Source: CAYJDR01 sp964368965 (GTDB lineage: Bacteria > Chrysiogenota > Deferribacteres > Deferribacterales > Mucispirillaceae). From it: 64,000 nucleotides of DNA. Position 1 is the first letter of the stretch, and each line of letters begins with the position of its first letter. The notes under the pieces were generated by a model that worked only from the letters and a program-made list of their open reading frames with translations, was not told the origin of the DNA and made no database searches. The stretch covers positions 25,811 to 89,810 of the forward strand of contig CAYJDR010000005.1 in assembly GCA_964368965.1 (NCBI GenBank), in the 5' to 3' direction. A program made the translations under genes and the position numbers. Shown here piece after piece: positions 1 to 9,051 of the stretch.

Positions 1-14
1 CCGTTATTATAATC

Positions 15-45
15 ATAAAAAAAGGGTAACTTTTCAGTTACCCTT
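15..45 (-). terminator. Intrinsic terminator of the CoA-activase gene
   Basis: A nine-base-pair stem (AAGGGTAAC / GTTACCCTT, 22-30 and 37-45) with a six-base loop lies just after the stop codon of the CoA-activase gene. Read on the minus strand it is followed by a run of T from the A-rich stretch at 15-23. The plus-strand side also has several T, so it may work in both directions. Confidence 0.75.
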
Positions 46-53
46 TTTCTTTA

Positions 54-3000
54 TCAATCTTTCTTTTTACCGTTCTTTTCTTCCATATTATTAAACGCTA
101 CTGACATCATTAACTTAATCCTGTTCAATTGGTTCACTTCACTTGCACCTGGGTCATAGTCAACTGCGGCAATGTTCACATTGTCATACATTGAGCGCAA
201 AGTTTTCATAACACCTTTACCTGTGATATGGTTTGGCAAGCAACCAAATGGTTGAACTAGTAGTATGTTATTAACATCGTCTTCAATTAATTCAAGCATT
301 TCAGCCGTCAATAACCAACCCTCACCAGACTGGTTGCCTAGCGATACAACATGCTTAGCTAACTTTGCTAAATCTTCAATAATTGGCATAGGTGAAAAAC
401 GCTTGCTTTTCTTAAACGCTCTACGCATTATGTTACGCTTATATTCAATATACCTAACAAGTGCCCATGCACCTATCCTATGTACTCTTGAATTTTGAAC
501 GCCTCTGATTAAGTAATCACTAGCTGCACAATATAATATGAAGTCCATAAAGTCAGGCACAACAGCTTCGCCGCCCTCTTGCTCGATAACTCTTGCTGCC
601 TCGTTGTTTGCATCGTGGTGGAATTTTATAAGGATTTCACCAACAATACCAACCCTTGGGCGAACTTCATCTTCACGTATTTCTAGTTCGTCAAACTCTT
701 TTACTGCTTGTTTAACGTCTTTCTTAAATTTTTTCCAGTCGTATGCGTTTATGCTTTCTTTAGCGATTTGCTCCCACTTCTTATGAAGTGCATCGGCTGA
801 GCCTTTCACCTTCTCATAAGGTCTAACGCGGTACAACATACGCATGAACAGATCACCGTATAGTATTGCCATAACAAGTCGTTTAATCATCTCAAAGTTG
901 ATGCTAAATCCTTCATGCTTCTCTAAACCATGTAAGTTGAACGACAATACAGGAACATGCCCTAAACCAGAACGCTCTAAACCTTGCTTTAACCAACTGA
1001 TGTAGTTAGTCGCACGGCAACTACCAGATGTTTGGGAGATCAATAACGCAACACGCTCTGTATCTGTCATAGGGTCGAGAGCATGGTGCAATAATTGCCC
1101 AACAGCAACAATAGCTGGGAAGCATGCATCATTGTTTACGAACTTTAAGCCTGTGCTTATCTCTTCTTTATCACACTTTTCGAGTAGTAACGCTTTAAAG
1201 CCTTGTGAGCGTAATGCTTCCACCATTAAATCAGTATGGAAGTGAGATATTTGCGGGATAGCAATAGTATGCGTATGCTTCATCTCTGGTGTGAACTCAA
1301 CACGTTGCTTTGCTGGTGTATGAGTACGTTCAACGCCACGTCGTTTCCTATCTTCGATTGCGGCCACAAGTGAGCGCACACGTATTCTAACTGCACCAAG
1401 GTTGCTACCTTCGTCGATCTTGATAACAGTATATAACTTATCGCTACGGTTTAAGATGTCGTAAACTTGTTCAGTAGTAACAGCATCAAGACCGCAACCA
1501 AACGAGTTTAGTTGTATCATTTCAATATTTTCGTGTTGTTTAACAAAGCTAGCTGCTTTATATAACCTTGAGTGATATGTCCACTGGTCAACAACTTTCA
1601 GTGGGCGCTCCACTTCTGCAAGGTGTACAATAGAATCTTCAGTTAATACAGCAAGCCCGCATGATGCGATAAGCTCTGGAATACCATGATTGATTTCATT
1701 ATCAATATGATATGGCCTACCTGATAACACAACGCCTGTTTTATTGTTTTCTTCAAGGTATTTAAGTGTTTGCTCGCCTTTATCGCGCATATCTTGTTTA
1801 AAAATTTCCATCTCTGCAAATGCAATTTTTGCGGCTTTTCTAATATCCTTTTCAGATAGTTTTAAACTTGCTAGCTCCTTAACAAGTGCATCTTCGACTA
1901 TCTTTTCATTATCTAGGTATAAGAACGGGCTAATAAACTCAACATTTTGTAGCTTGAGCGTATCCATGTTTAGCCTGATAAGCTCTGGATAACTTGCAAC
2001 TACAGGACAGTTGAAGCTGTTATCTGCGCCTTCTTCCAATATTTCACGTTGTACACATGGGTAGAATATTTGCTTAATGCCTTTATCTACAAGGTTTACA
2101 ATATGGCCATGCACTAGCTTTGCAGGGTAGCAAACTGTTTGTGATGGTATTGTATCAATACCAGTATTGTATAAATCTTTCGACGATTTATCAGATATTT
2201 GTACGCTGTAGCCGAGTTTAGTAAAGAACGTGAACCAATATGGATAGTTCTCATACATATTCAATACCCTAGGGATGCCAAGCACGCCTAAAGGTGCTTC
2301 TTCCTTTGGTGTTGGAACATAGTAATCAAACAAACGCTCTAATTTGTATGCGTACAAGTTTGGCAATGATTCAACAACTGTTTCATCTTTAACGCCTTTT
2401 TCACATCTGTTACCTGTTGTATATCTTCTTCCATCTGAGAACTTATTTACAGTTAGCAAGCAATGGTTGCTACACGCTTTACAGCGCCTGTTAGATGATT
2501 CAACTGCGAATTTGCTTAAATTCTCTGCGTCAATAATAGTAGATTTGCCATCAATATATGTGTTTCTAGCAATCAATGCAGAGCCAAAAGCACCCATCAT
2601 GCCAGATATTTTAAAACGTTTTACGTTTCTACCAATATTTAATTCAAACGCACGTAACACAGCATTGTTATAGAATGCGCCACCTTGCACAACAACATGT
2701 TCGCCTAAATCTTCTACGCTTGCCATTTTGATAACTTTATATAAAGCGTTAAGCACGACAGAGTATGAAAGTCCCGCAGAGATATCGCCAACAGTAGCGC
2801 CCTCTTTTTGTGCTTGCTTAACTTTAGAGTTCATGAAAACTGTACATCTTGAGCCTAAGTCAACAGGGTGTTCAGCAGTTAATGCTAATTCTGCGAACTC
2901 TTGAACGCTTTTGTTTACTGACTTTGCAAATGTTTCGATAAACGAGCCACAACCAGATGAACATGCTTCGTTCAATATGATTTTATCAATAGTGTTGTTT

Positions 3001-4310
3001 TTGATGTACATACACTTCATATCTTGTCCGCCGATATCTAAGATGAAAGATACATCTGGCACAAAATATTTTGCAGCAGTGAAGTGGGCAACTGTTTCAA
3101 CCTCGCCCTCATCAACACCCAGTGCTGCTTTGATTAAGCCTTCGCCATAACCTGTGATACAGCTCCTTGCGATATAAGCATCGCTTGGGATTTTTGTATA
3201 TAAGTCTTCTAATACCTGCATAACAGATTTTAGTGGATTACCTAAGTTGCTATCATAGAACGAATAAACTAGGTTGTAATGTTCATCAAGCAATATAACT
3301 TTTGTAGTAGTTGAACCAACATCAAACCCTAAGAATAATCCACCTTTAGCATCTTTTATGTCAATTTCGTTTAATACACCCTCAGTAGAGTGGCGAGTTT
3401 GGAACTCTTGAAAATCTGCTTCAGTTTTGAAAAGCTGAGGCATTGGGTCAATTTCCATTTCTGCCTTTGTGTCCCTTAATGTTAGTGCATTTTTATGCAA
3501 CTCGTTAAACTGAACTGGTTCAGAATATTTAGACAATAATGCAGCACCCATCGCTACAAATAGTTGTGGATTTTCAGGGAAGATTATGTGGTCATCATCA
3601 AGTTCTAATGTTTCAATGAAACGTTCCCTAAGCTCTGATATAAAGAACAACGGACCACCTAGGAATGCTACACTGCCTTTTATCTGCCTACCGCATGCAA
3701 GTCCGCCGATAGTTTGATCAACCACAGCTTGCAATATTGACGCAGCGATATCTTCCTTTGCAGCACCTTCGTTTATAAGTGGCAATACATCTGTTTTTGC
3801 GAAAACGCCACAACGCGCAGCGATTGGATAAATCGTCTTATGGTTTTTAGCAAGGTTGTTAAGTCCCTCGACATCTGTTTGTAAAACTGTTGCCATCTGG
3901 TCGATAAACGCACCTGTACCACCCGCACAAGTTTCGTTCATGCGTTGGTCGATACTGCTATCAAAGAACGTAAGTTTTGCGTCTTCGCCGCCTAGTTCGA
4001 TAGCAACATCAGTCGCTGGAATATGGCGTTTAATACATTGAGTTGATGCAATAACCTCTTGAACAAACGGAATATTTAACCAACCAGAAACAGATATACC
4101 ACCTGAGCCTGTAACGTTGATTGTGATTGTCTTATCTTTCAGCATATTGCTCGCTTCGTCAATTAAATCAACTAACGTATTGCGCATGTCTGACAAGTGT
4201 CTTTGGTACTTGCTATATAATATGTTATCTTCGTTGTCTGTAACAACTATCTTTATGGTTGTAGAACCGATATCTAAACCAATGTGTAAAATACTATCCA
4301 ATTTAATCAC
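54..4310 (-). CDS. 2-hydroxyacyl-CoA dehydratase activase-related giant protein
   Basis: This 1418-residue protein has two tandem ASKHA ATPase domains of the BcrA/BadF/HgdC activase type, followed by a long C-terminal region resembling the DUF2229 and dehydratase-component family. The ATPase phosphate loops are GLDIGSTTIK (about 11-20) and GFDVGSTTTK (about 327). Each half keeps the two cysteines that in HgdC bind a shared 4Fe-4S cluster: ETCAGGTGAF and ARCGVF in the first, EACSSGCGSF and SRCTVF in the second. A CKACSNHC motif lies near residue 606. Family knowledge suggests ATP-driven electron injection into a radical dehydratase, but the client of these giant forms is unknown and no separate dehydratase subunits are nearby. 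The annotated GTG start abuts AAGG. A TTG three codons later (4301) has better ribosome-site spacing. The upstream gene ends one base before the GTG, so the two are probably co-transcribed. Confidence 0.85.
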   Translation of the reverse strand: MIKLDSILHIGLDIGSTTIKIVVTDNEDNILYSKYQRHLSDMRNTLVDLIDEASNMLKDKTITINVTGSGGISVSGWLNIPFVQEVIASTQCIKRHIPATDVAIELGGEDAKLTFFDSSIDQRMNETCAGGTGAFIDQMATVLQTDVEGLNNLAKNHKTIYPIAARCGVFAKTDVLPLINEGAAKEDIAASILQAVVDQTIGGLACGRQIKGSVAFLGGPLFFISELRERFIETLELDDDHIIFPENPQLFVAMGAALLSKYSEPVQFNELHKNALTLRDTKAEMEIDPMPQLFKTEADFQEFQTRHSTEGVLNEIDIKDAKGGLFLGFDVGSTTTKVILLDEHYNLVYSFYDSNLGNPLKSVMQVLEDLYTKIPSDAYIARSCITGYGEGLIKAALGVDEGEVETVAHFTAAKYFVPDVSFILDIGGQDMKCMYIKNNTIDKIILNEACSSGCGSFIETFAKSVNKSVQEFAELALTAEHPVDLGSRCTVFMNSKVKQAQKEGATVGDISAGLSYSVVLNALYKVIKMASVEDLGEHVVVQGGAFYNNAVLRAFELNIGRNVKRFKISGMMGAFGSALIARNTYIDGKSTIIDAENLSKFAVESSNRRCKACSNHCLLTVNKFSDGRRYTTGNRCEKGVKDETVVESLPNLYAYKLERLFDYYVPTPKEEAPLGVLGIPRVLNMYENYPYWFTFFTKLGYSVQISDKSSKDLYNTGIDTIPSQTVCYPAKLVHGHIVNLVDKGIKQIFYPCVQREILEEGADNSFNCPVVASYPELIRLNMDTLKLQNVEFISPFLYLDNEKIVEDALVKELASLKLSEKDIRKAAKIAFAEMEIFKQDMRDKGEQTLKYLEENNKTGVVLSGRPYHIDNEINHGIPELIASCGLAVLTEDSIVHLAEVERPLKVVDQWTYHSRLYKAASFVKQHENIEMIQLNSFGCGLDAVTTEQVYDILNRSDKLYTVIKIDEGSNLGAVRIRVRSLVAAIEDRKRRGVERTHTPAKQRVEFTPEMKHTHTIAIPQISHFHTDLMVEALRSQGFKALLLEKCDKEEISTGLKFVNNDACFPAIVAVGQLLHHALDPMTDTERVALLISQTSGSCRATNYISWLKQGLERSGLGHVPVLSFNLHGLEKHEGFSINFEMIKRLVMAILYGDLFMRMLYRVRPYEKVKGSADALHKKWEQIAKESINAYDWKKFKKDVKQAVKEFDELEIREDEVRPRVGIVGEILIKFHHDANNEAARVIEQEGGEAVVPDFMDFILYCAASDYLIRGVQNSRVHRIGAWALVRYIEYKRNIMRRAFKKSKRFSPMPIIEDLAKLAKHVVSLGNQSGEGWLLTAEMLELIEDDVNNILLVQPFGCLPNHITGKGVMKTLRSMYDNVNIAAVDYDPGASEVNQLNRIKLMMSVAFNNMEEKNGKKKD

Positions 4311-4311
4311 C

Positions 4312-5508
4312 TTATCTTAAATATGAAGCTATATCTACTATGTTTGATCGTTGAGAGTTCATATCCCATTCAAACACTTCTATTTTTGCACTTATGCCAG
4401 TTTCTTTTGTTTCATAATCATAAAACATCATCACGGCTAATTTTTTCTTATCATCTGTTATTGCATATGTATCGTAGTCTAACTCTTGAATTTTGTTAGT
4501 ATAAAAGTCAGATATTGTAATCATCTTTTGATTAACAAGTATAACAGCATTGTTATTAATTTCGCTAATGTAGTCAGCTTGTGACGAGATTGGCTCTGGA
4601 TAAAAAGCATTTTGCTTGCCGTGCGCCCTGCCATCTGAAATTTGTGAGTACTCTAAGTACCCTGCTCTATCATAGATTGAAATGCCACCAAAATTTAAGA
4701 AATTATCATGCCCAACTGATACCCAAACTTTTTCACCACAAACAGCAACAGCGAAACAATTATAATCTAGATAACGTATGTTAGATACACTTGTAACCTT
4801 ATCATAAATACACACACACGAGCGTGCGTCATCATCTAAGCTCAAAGGGTTATCTGCAACAATGGCAATAATATTGCCATCTTCCGACATTGATGTACTC
4901 ACCCAGCTATAATCGCCCTTAACGTTTGAAATTGTTGTTATTAGATCAAAAGAAAGGTTGTAGACTTCCCACTCATCCCTTGTAACATTTATAACGTGAT
5001 AATCACTAATAAACCATTTATCGCCGTACATCACTTCAATTTCAGTAAGCTTTTCGCCAACTGAAAACATGTGTATACGGTTGTGCCTAATAAGCAGAAA
5101 ACGACACTCGCCGTTTACATCAATCAACTTATAATATGCCATATTGTGCCTATAGTTTTCACGTGGAAAAGTGATTATAGGCTTCATAGTGCCATCATTT
5201 TGTGATTTAAACAGTATAAGCAGTTGGTCAATTTCAGACAATTCTTGCGAGCATAAAAGATAAAGTTCATCATCAATTATTAATTTATTGACAATATCAA
5301 GTGGCTCATTAGAGAGAATTTTCCACTCTTTTTGTTTTGTGCCATCAATATTATATAAAATAACGCTCGAGAGTTTCTTTCCATCTTTAAGCAATAAGAA
5401 GCTATCATCAGACATAAACTCTATTTTAATATGTTGTAACTCTATCGCTAATATATCACGTTCTGTGTACATCTTTGGTATATCAATACTACATTTACTT
5501 TTAAACAA
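4312..5508 (-). CDS. Hypothetical protein, possibly beta-propeller
   Basis: I do not recognise this 398-residue protein. It has no signal peptide or membrane segment. It is made of short alternating hydrophobic strands with repeated patterns of the kind seen in propeller proteins, for example MSEDGNIIAIVAD, CGEKVWVSVGHDN and ITDDKKKLAVMMF, each reading as a strand-turn-strand blade edge. A WD40-like or similar beta-propeller fold is an inference from this texture, not from a motif. It ends one base before the CoA-activase start, which implies co-transcription and perhaps a link to that protein. The inositol monophosphatase gene lies 61 bases upstream on the same strand. Confidence 0.6.
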   Translation of the reverse strand: MFKSKCSIDIPKMYTERDILAIELQHIKIEFMSDDSFLLLKDGKKLSSVILYNIDGTKQKEWKILSNEPLDIVNKLIIDDELYLLCSQELSEIDQLLILFKSQNDGTMKPIITFPRENYRHNMAYYKLIDVNGECRFLLIRHNRIHMFSVGEKLTEIEVMYGDKWFISDYHVINVTRDEWEVYNLSFDLITTISNVKGDYSWVSTSMSEDGNIIAIVADNPLSLDDDARSCVCIYDKVTSVSNIRYLDYNCFAVAVCGEKVWVSVGHDNFLNFGGISIYDRAGYLEYSQISDGRAHGKQNAFYPEPISSQADYISEINNNAVILVNQKMITISDFYTNKIQELDYDTYAITDDKKKLAVMMFYDYETKETGISAKIEVFEWDMNSQRSNIVDIASYLR

Positions 5509-5569
5509 CTAATACTCCAATGCAATCTTTAAACAAGTAGAATACACCATTAATACGCTTTTGACAACA

Positions 5570-6337
5570 CTATTTATAGATTTCTTTTAAAAGAGTTAAA
5601 AAGTCTTTTTCTAACAATTTGTTAGTAGCGAACACATCATCAGTTTTCAAATCATGTTGCTCACCCTTAAAGTTCAATGTAACACCGCCAGCCTCACGCA
5701 CAATGAGCATGCCTGCTGCTGCATCCCATGGGTTTAACGTTGTTTCATAATATACATCAAACACACCACGCGCAACATAGCATAAATCTAGTGCAGCCGC
5801 CCCTAAACGCCTGATATCACGGCCATTCAATAACGCACTATTAATCATCGGTATAATCTTTTCAAGCTTTTTATCATATGGAAACCCTGTTGCAATCAAT
5901 GCTTTCACAACACTATCTGTTTTTGACACTGCAAGCGGTTTACCGTTTAAAAATGCTCCTTTGCCCTTTTCTGCATAATGCATTTCATTCAATATTGGGT
6001 TGTAAACAACACCATATTGGCACTCGCCACCAGTATAAACACCGATAGATGTAGCAACAAATGGTACACCATGCACAAAGTTTGTTGTGCCGTCGATTGG
6101 GTCGATATAAATAGCATCTTCGCTATGCTCCGCATATGCTTCGCTAGACTCTTCTGCAACAATTTCATGATTAGGAAATAGTTTTGACAATTCAGCAATC
6201 AAAAACTTCTCTGTCGCAACATCATACTCAGTTACTAAATCGACTTCACCTTTAAAATTTACGTTTTTTTCTGTATGAAACCCTTCTGAAATAATCTTGC
6301 CAGCTTCTTCAGCTATAGAAATAATATTTTTTAACAT
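5570..6337 (-). CDS. suhB: Inositol-1-monophosphatase family protein
   Basis: This 255-residue protein belongs to the Mg-dependent, Li-sensitive inositol monophosphatase family, which hydrolyses inositol or related sugar phosphates; some members act in transcription antitermination. The metal-binding residues are visible: EE at 62-63, DPIDGT at 79-84 and the C-terminal NPWDAAAG motif (about 196-203). The length matches the family. A ribosome site, AAGGGTG, precedes the ATG. It is divergent from the AFG1-type ATPase gene, with 54 bases between them that must hold both promoters, and is probably the first gene of the run reaching to position 54. Which phosphate it prefers cannot be told from sequence. 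Confidence 0.9.
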   Translation of the reverse strand: MLKNIISIAEEAGKIISEGFHTEKNVNFKGEVDLVTEYDVATEKFLIAELSKLFPNHEIVAEESSEAYAEHSEDAIYIDPIDGTTNFVHGVPFVATSIGVYTGGECQYGVVYNPILNEMHYAEKGKGAFLNGKPLAVSKTDSVVKALIATGFPYDKKLEKIIPMINSALLNGRDIRRLGAAALDLCYVARGVFDVYYETTLNPWDAAAGMLIVREAGGVTLNFKGEQHDLKTDDVFATNKLLEKDFLTLLKEIYK

Positions 6338-6391
6338 AGTTCACCCTTAAATTTACTTGATATTTATCTAAAACCATTTATACTCATCTAC

Positions 6392-7423
6392 ATGATAAAC
6401 AATAAATTAAAAATAATCAACAACCTAAATTATGAAATCTCAGTTGAAGAGTGTATTAACGAGCTAAAACCACACCCAAAGTTTTCATCGTGCACGTTCG
6501 ACAACTATAATTGTGACAGCAACTACCCTAGCCAACAACATTTGAAAGATACGTTGCAAAACATAGCTATCGTTAACAACAATCCCGTGATTACTAAAAA
6601 AGGATTTTTAAGCCGTTTCAAAAAACAAGAACCTATAAAACTACAGCACTACTATATCGATGGCACTTATGGTATTGGTAAAACTCACTTGCTATCAGCA
6701 CTTTTCCATGCTTTTGAGGGCATTAAAGCGTTTGTTAGTTTTACTGAGCTTACATACTTTATGAACTACCTTGGCATTGAGAAAACGATTGAGGTGTTTT
6801 CTAATCATAAGCTCATGCTCATTGACGAGTTTGACTTAGACGACCCAGCAACAACACGTATGTTTGTAAGGCTCATTAACTCTATTAAGCACAAAACTAC
6901 AATCGTTATGACATCAAACCGCCTACCTAAAGAACTTGGCGGTGGAAAGTTTGACACAGCACAATTTGCAAGAGAACTTGGAGTGATTGCTGACGAGTTT
7001 GAGCAAATATCAGTTGATGGGAAAAGTTTCAGATTGCAACTAACAGAGTGGAAAAAGCAATTTGACACAACAACTTATGCTGAAATATCTGCTAGCTATG
7101 AAGCTACACGTGGCATGATTTCAACAACATTTAATGAACTTATGAAAACATTGCAAAGCTATCACCCTTTCAAGTTTTTTGTGATACCTCAAAACGCAGA
7201 TGCAATATTTGTAGAGGGTTTTACGACTATCACAAACTTAAATGATGCGTTACGTTTTACAATGCTTATTGACGTATGCTACTATTATGATGCAAAGGTT
7301 TTTATTTTGTCAGATGATGCAGAAACAATCTTCGCAGATGAAATAATGGAGACGACTTTTGAAAGGCAATTTTTACGTTGTAAATCTCGCTTAACTGAAC
7401 TAGCACTTTTCTACAATTCATAA
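6392..7423 (+). CDS. zapE: AFG1/ZapE-family ATPase
   Basis: This is a 343-residue P-loop ATPase of the AFG1/ZapE family. Walker A is GTYGIGKT (91-98), Walker B is LMLIDEFD (141-148), and the sensor-like MTSNRLPKELG segment follows. The phrases DGTYGIGKTHLL, ELTYFMNYLG and IDEFDLDDP resemble, from memory, the forms annotated as ZapE in actinobacteria more than proteobacterial ZapE. Proteobacterial ZapE acts at the division ring, while mitochondrial AFG1 helps remove faulty membrane proteins; the role here is not known. The gene stands alone, divergent from suhB and convergent with the CoA-transferase gene, with a shared terminator. The gene symbol is by family only. Confidence 0.75.
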   Translation: MINNKLKIINNLNYEISVEECINELKPHPKFSSCTFDNYNCDSNYPSQQHLKDTLQNIAIVNNNPVITKKGFLSRFKKQEPIKLQHYYIDGTYGIGKTHLLSALFHAFEGIKAFVSFTELTYFMNYLGIEKTIEVFSNHKLMLIDEFDLDDPATTRMFVRLINSIKHKTTIVMTSNRLPKELGGGKFDTAQFARELGVIADEFEQISVDGKSFRLQLTEWKKQFDTTTYAEISASYEATRGMISTTFNELMKTLQSYHPFKFFVIPQNADAIFVEGFTTITNLNDALRFTMLIDVCYYYDAKVFILSDDAETIFADEIMETTFERQFLRCKSRLTELALFYNS

Positions 7424-7450
7424 AAAAAGGCTTGCATTACGCAAGCCTTT
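7421..7450. terminator. Bidirectional terminator between convergent genes
   Basis: A ten-base-pair stem (AAAGGCTTGC 7426-7435, GCAAGCCTTT 7441-7450) with a five-base loop sits between the ends of the AFG1-type gene and the CoA-transferase gene. The minus-strand read has the stronger T tract (A run at 7422-7428), so it mainly serves the CoA-transferase gene. Confidence 0.75.
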
Positions 7451-7456
7451 AATCAT

Positions 7457-9022
7457 TTACTTTTCAGTTTCCCAAAATCTCATTGTGCCGTTATTTTTTA
7501 GGCTCAAGTGCATGTTGTAGCACTCTTCAAGGAGTTGTGGTTCGTGTACATAGCCAGTTGCTTCACAAGCACGGTCAAGATAATCGTGTAGATATTCTTT
7601 GAACGCTGGGTGAGCACATTTATCAATAATTTCTCTAGCTCTATCTTTTGGAGCTAGGCCACGTAAATCTGCTAAACCTTGCTCTGTAACGATAACGTCA
7701 ATGTCGTGTTCAGTATGGTCAACGTGTGGCGCTTTCGGAACGATTGAAGAAACGCCGAACTCATCAGTTTTACTTGGACGCATAGATGGCAAGTGCATGA
7801 TAGAGATGTAAGCATTTCTACAGAAGTCGCCAGAGCCACCGATACCGTTAATCATTCTAGTTCCGCCAACTAGTGTAGAGTTAGCGTGTCCGAAGATATC
7901 AACCTCAACAGGTGTGTTCATAGCGATAACGCCTAAACGTCTGATAACTTCAGGGTTATTAGAAACTTGCATTGGGCGAAGTAAAACTTTTTCTTTATAC
8001 TCGTCATATTTATCCCACCATTTTTCAAACGCTTCGTTCGATAATGATAATGATGTAGAGTTGATAAATTTACATTTGCCAGAATCTAGGAACGGTAGGA
8101 AAGCATCTTGCAATACTTCACTATAAACAACTAAGTTCTCGAATGGAGAGCTTGTTAAGCCCATAACAACAGCGTTTGCGATAGAGCCAACACCAGATTG
8201 TAATGGAAGTAAGTTTTCTGGTAATCTGCCACACTTCACTTCCTCTTGGAAGAATTTGATAATGTTTGCAGCAATAGCATCAGATACATCATCGCTACCA
8301 CGAACCGCTCTACCGTTATCAGGTAGTTTAGATTCAATAATACCAACGATTTTGCTTTTATCAGTTGGAACATAAGTTGTACCTATGCGCTGAGTTGCTT
8401 CAGTGATAGGGATAATCTTTTTTGTAGGTGGAGCATCGCTCAACCAGATATCGTGCATACCCTCGAAAGAAGGTAGCGATGTATTTATTTCAACAATAAT
8501 TTTTTCAGCAATTTGGATATGCTCAGGAGAACAACCAATTGAACCAGATAAAATAATATTACCATTTTCATCAATAGCAGAAGCTTCAACAACCATTATA
8601 TCAAGCTTGCCGCCTTTATCTTTTGTATAAAAACCGTTAAACATATCTTGAGCATACATAGATAAGTGTTTGTCACCCATCCTAATTTTACCACAGTTGA
8701 TACCTTTAGCGCACTCTTTACTTGTTTGGTATGGCCAACGTTTGTCGATCATATCAAGTGCTGCCCATCTATCCTCAACTTCCGCACCGATAGATGCACC
8801 AGTAAATAGATTGAAACGCCACTTGCCTTGTAGGTTGTTTTGTTCAACATAGTCAGCAATAGCAATAGGCATAACCTTTGCATAGCCAACCGGTGTAAAA
8901 CCAGACATCCCTAAATCAATTGTACTTTTTTCAGTTTCAGCAAAATAATGCATTAGCTTATCTGGAGTAGTAATCTTTGATAATAGGCTCTTGTCCCTTA
9001 TCCTTGACTCGATGTTACTCAT
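7457..9022 (-). CDS. Acetyl-CoA hydrolase / succinyl-CoA:acetate CoA-transferase family
   Basis: This 521-residue protein is a class I CoA-transferase of the Ach1/AarC family. Such enzymes move CoA between acetate, succinate or propionate through a glutamyl-CoA intermediate, in acetate use or an altered TCA cycle. The likely catalytic glutamate is in VVYSEVLQDAF (about residue 300), and the conserved glycine-rich INGIGGSGDF lies at about 395-405. The length is typical. A good ribosome site, GAGGAGG, supports the ATG. It follows the radical-SAM gene by 29 bases and may be co-transcribed with it. Hydrolase versus transferase and the exact acyl donor cannot be settled here. Confidence 0.88.
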   Translation of the reverse strand: MSNIESRIRDKSLLSKITTPDKLMHYFAETEKSTIDLGMSGFTPVGYAKVMPIAIADYVEQNNLQGKWRFNLFTGASIGAEVEDRWAALDMIDKRWPYQTSKECAKGINCGKIRMGDKHLSMYAQDMFNGFYTKDKGGKLDIMVVEASAIDENGNIILSGSIGCSPEHIQIAEKIIVEINTSLPSFEGMHDIWLSDAPPTKKIIPITEATQRIGTTYVPTDKSKIVGIIESKLPDNGRAVRGSDDVSDAIAANIIKFFQEEVKCGRLPENLLPLQSGVGSIANAVVMGLTSSPFENLVVYSEVLQDAFLPFLDSGKCKFINSTSLSLSNEAFEKWWDKYDEYKEKVLLRPMQVSNNPEVIRRLGVIAMNTPVEVDIFGHANSTLVGGTRMINGIGGSGDFCRNAYISIMHLPSMRPSKTDEFGVSSIVPKAPHVDHTEHDIDVIVTEQGLADLRGLAPKDRAREIIDKCAHPAFKEYLHDYLDRACEATGYVHEPQLLEECYNMHLSLKNNGTMRFWETEK

Positions 9023-9051
9023 GTAGTAATTCCTCCTCTTTTTATGAATTA

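Noticed and set aside
265..4041. Several plus-strand open frames opposite the CoA-activase gene
   Set aside because: They follow the third-base pattern of the real gene on the other strand, lack ribosome sites and resemble no protein.
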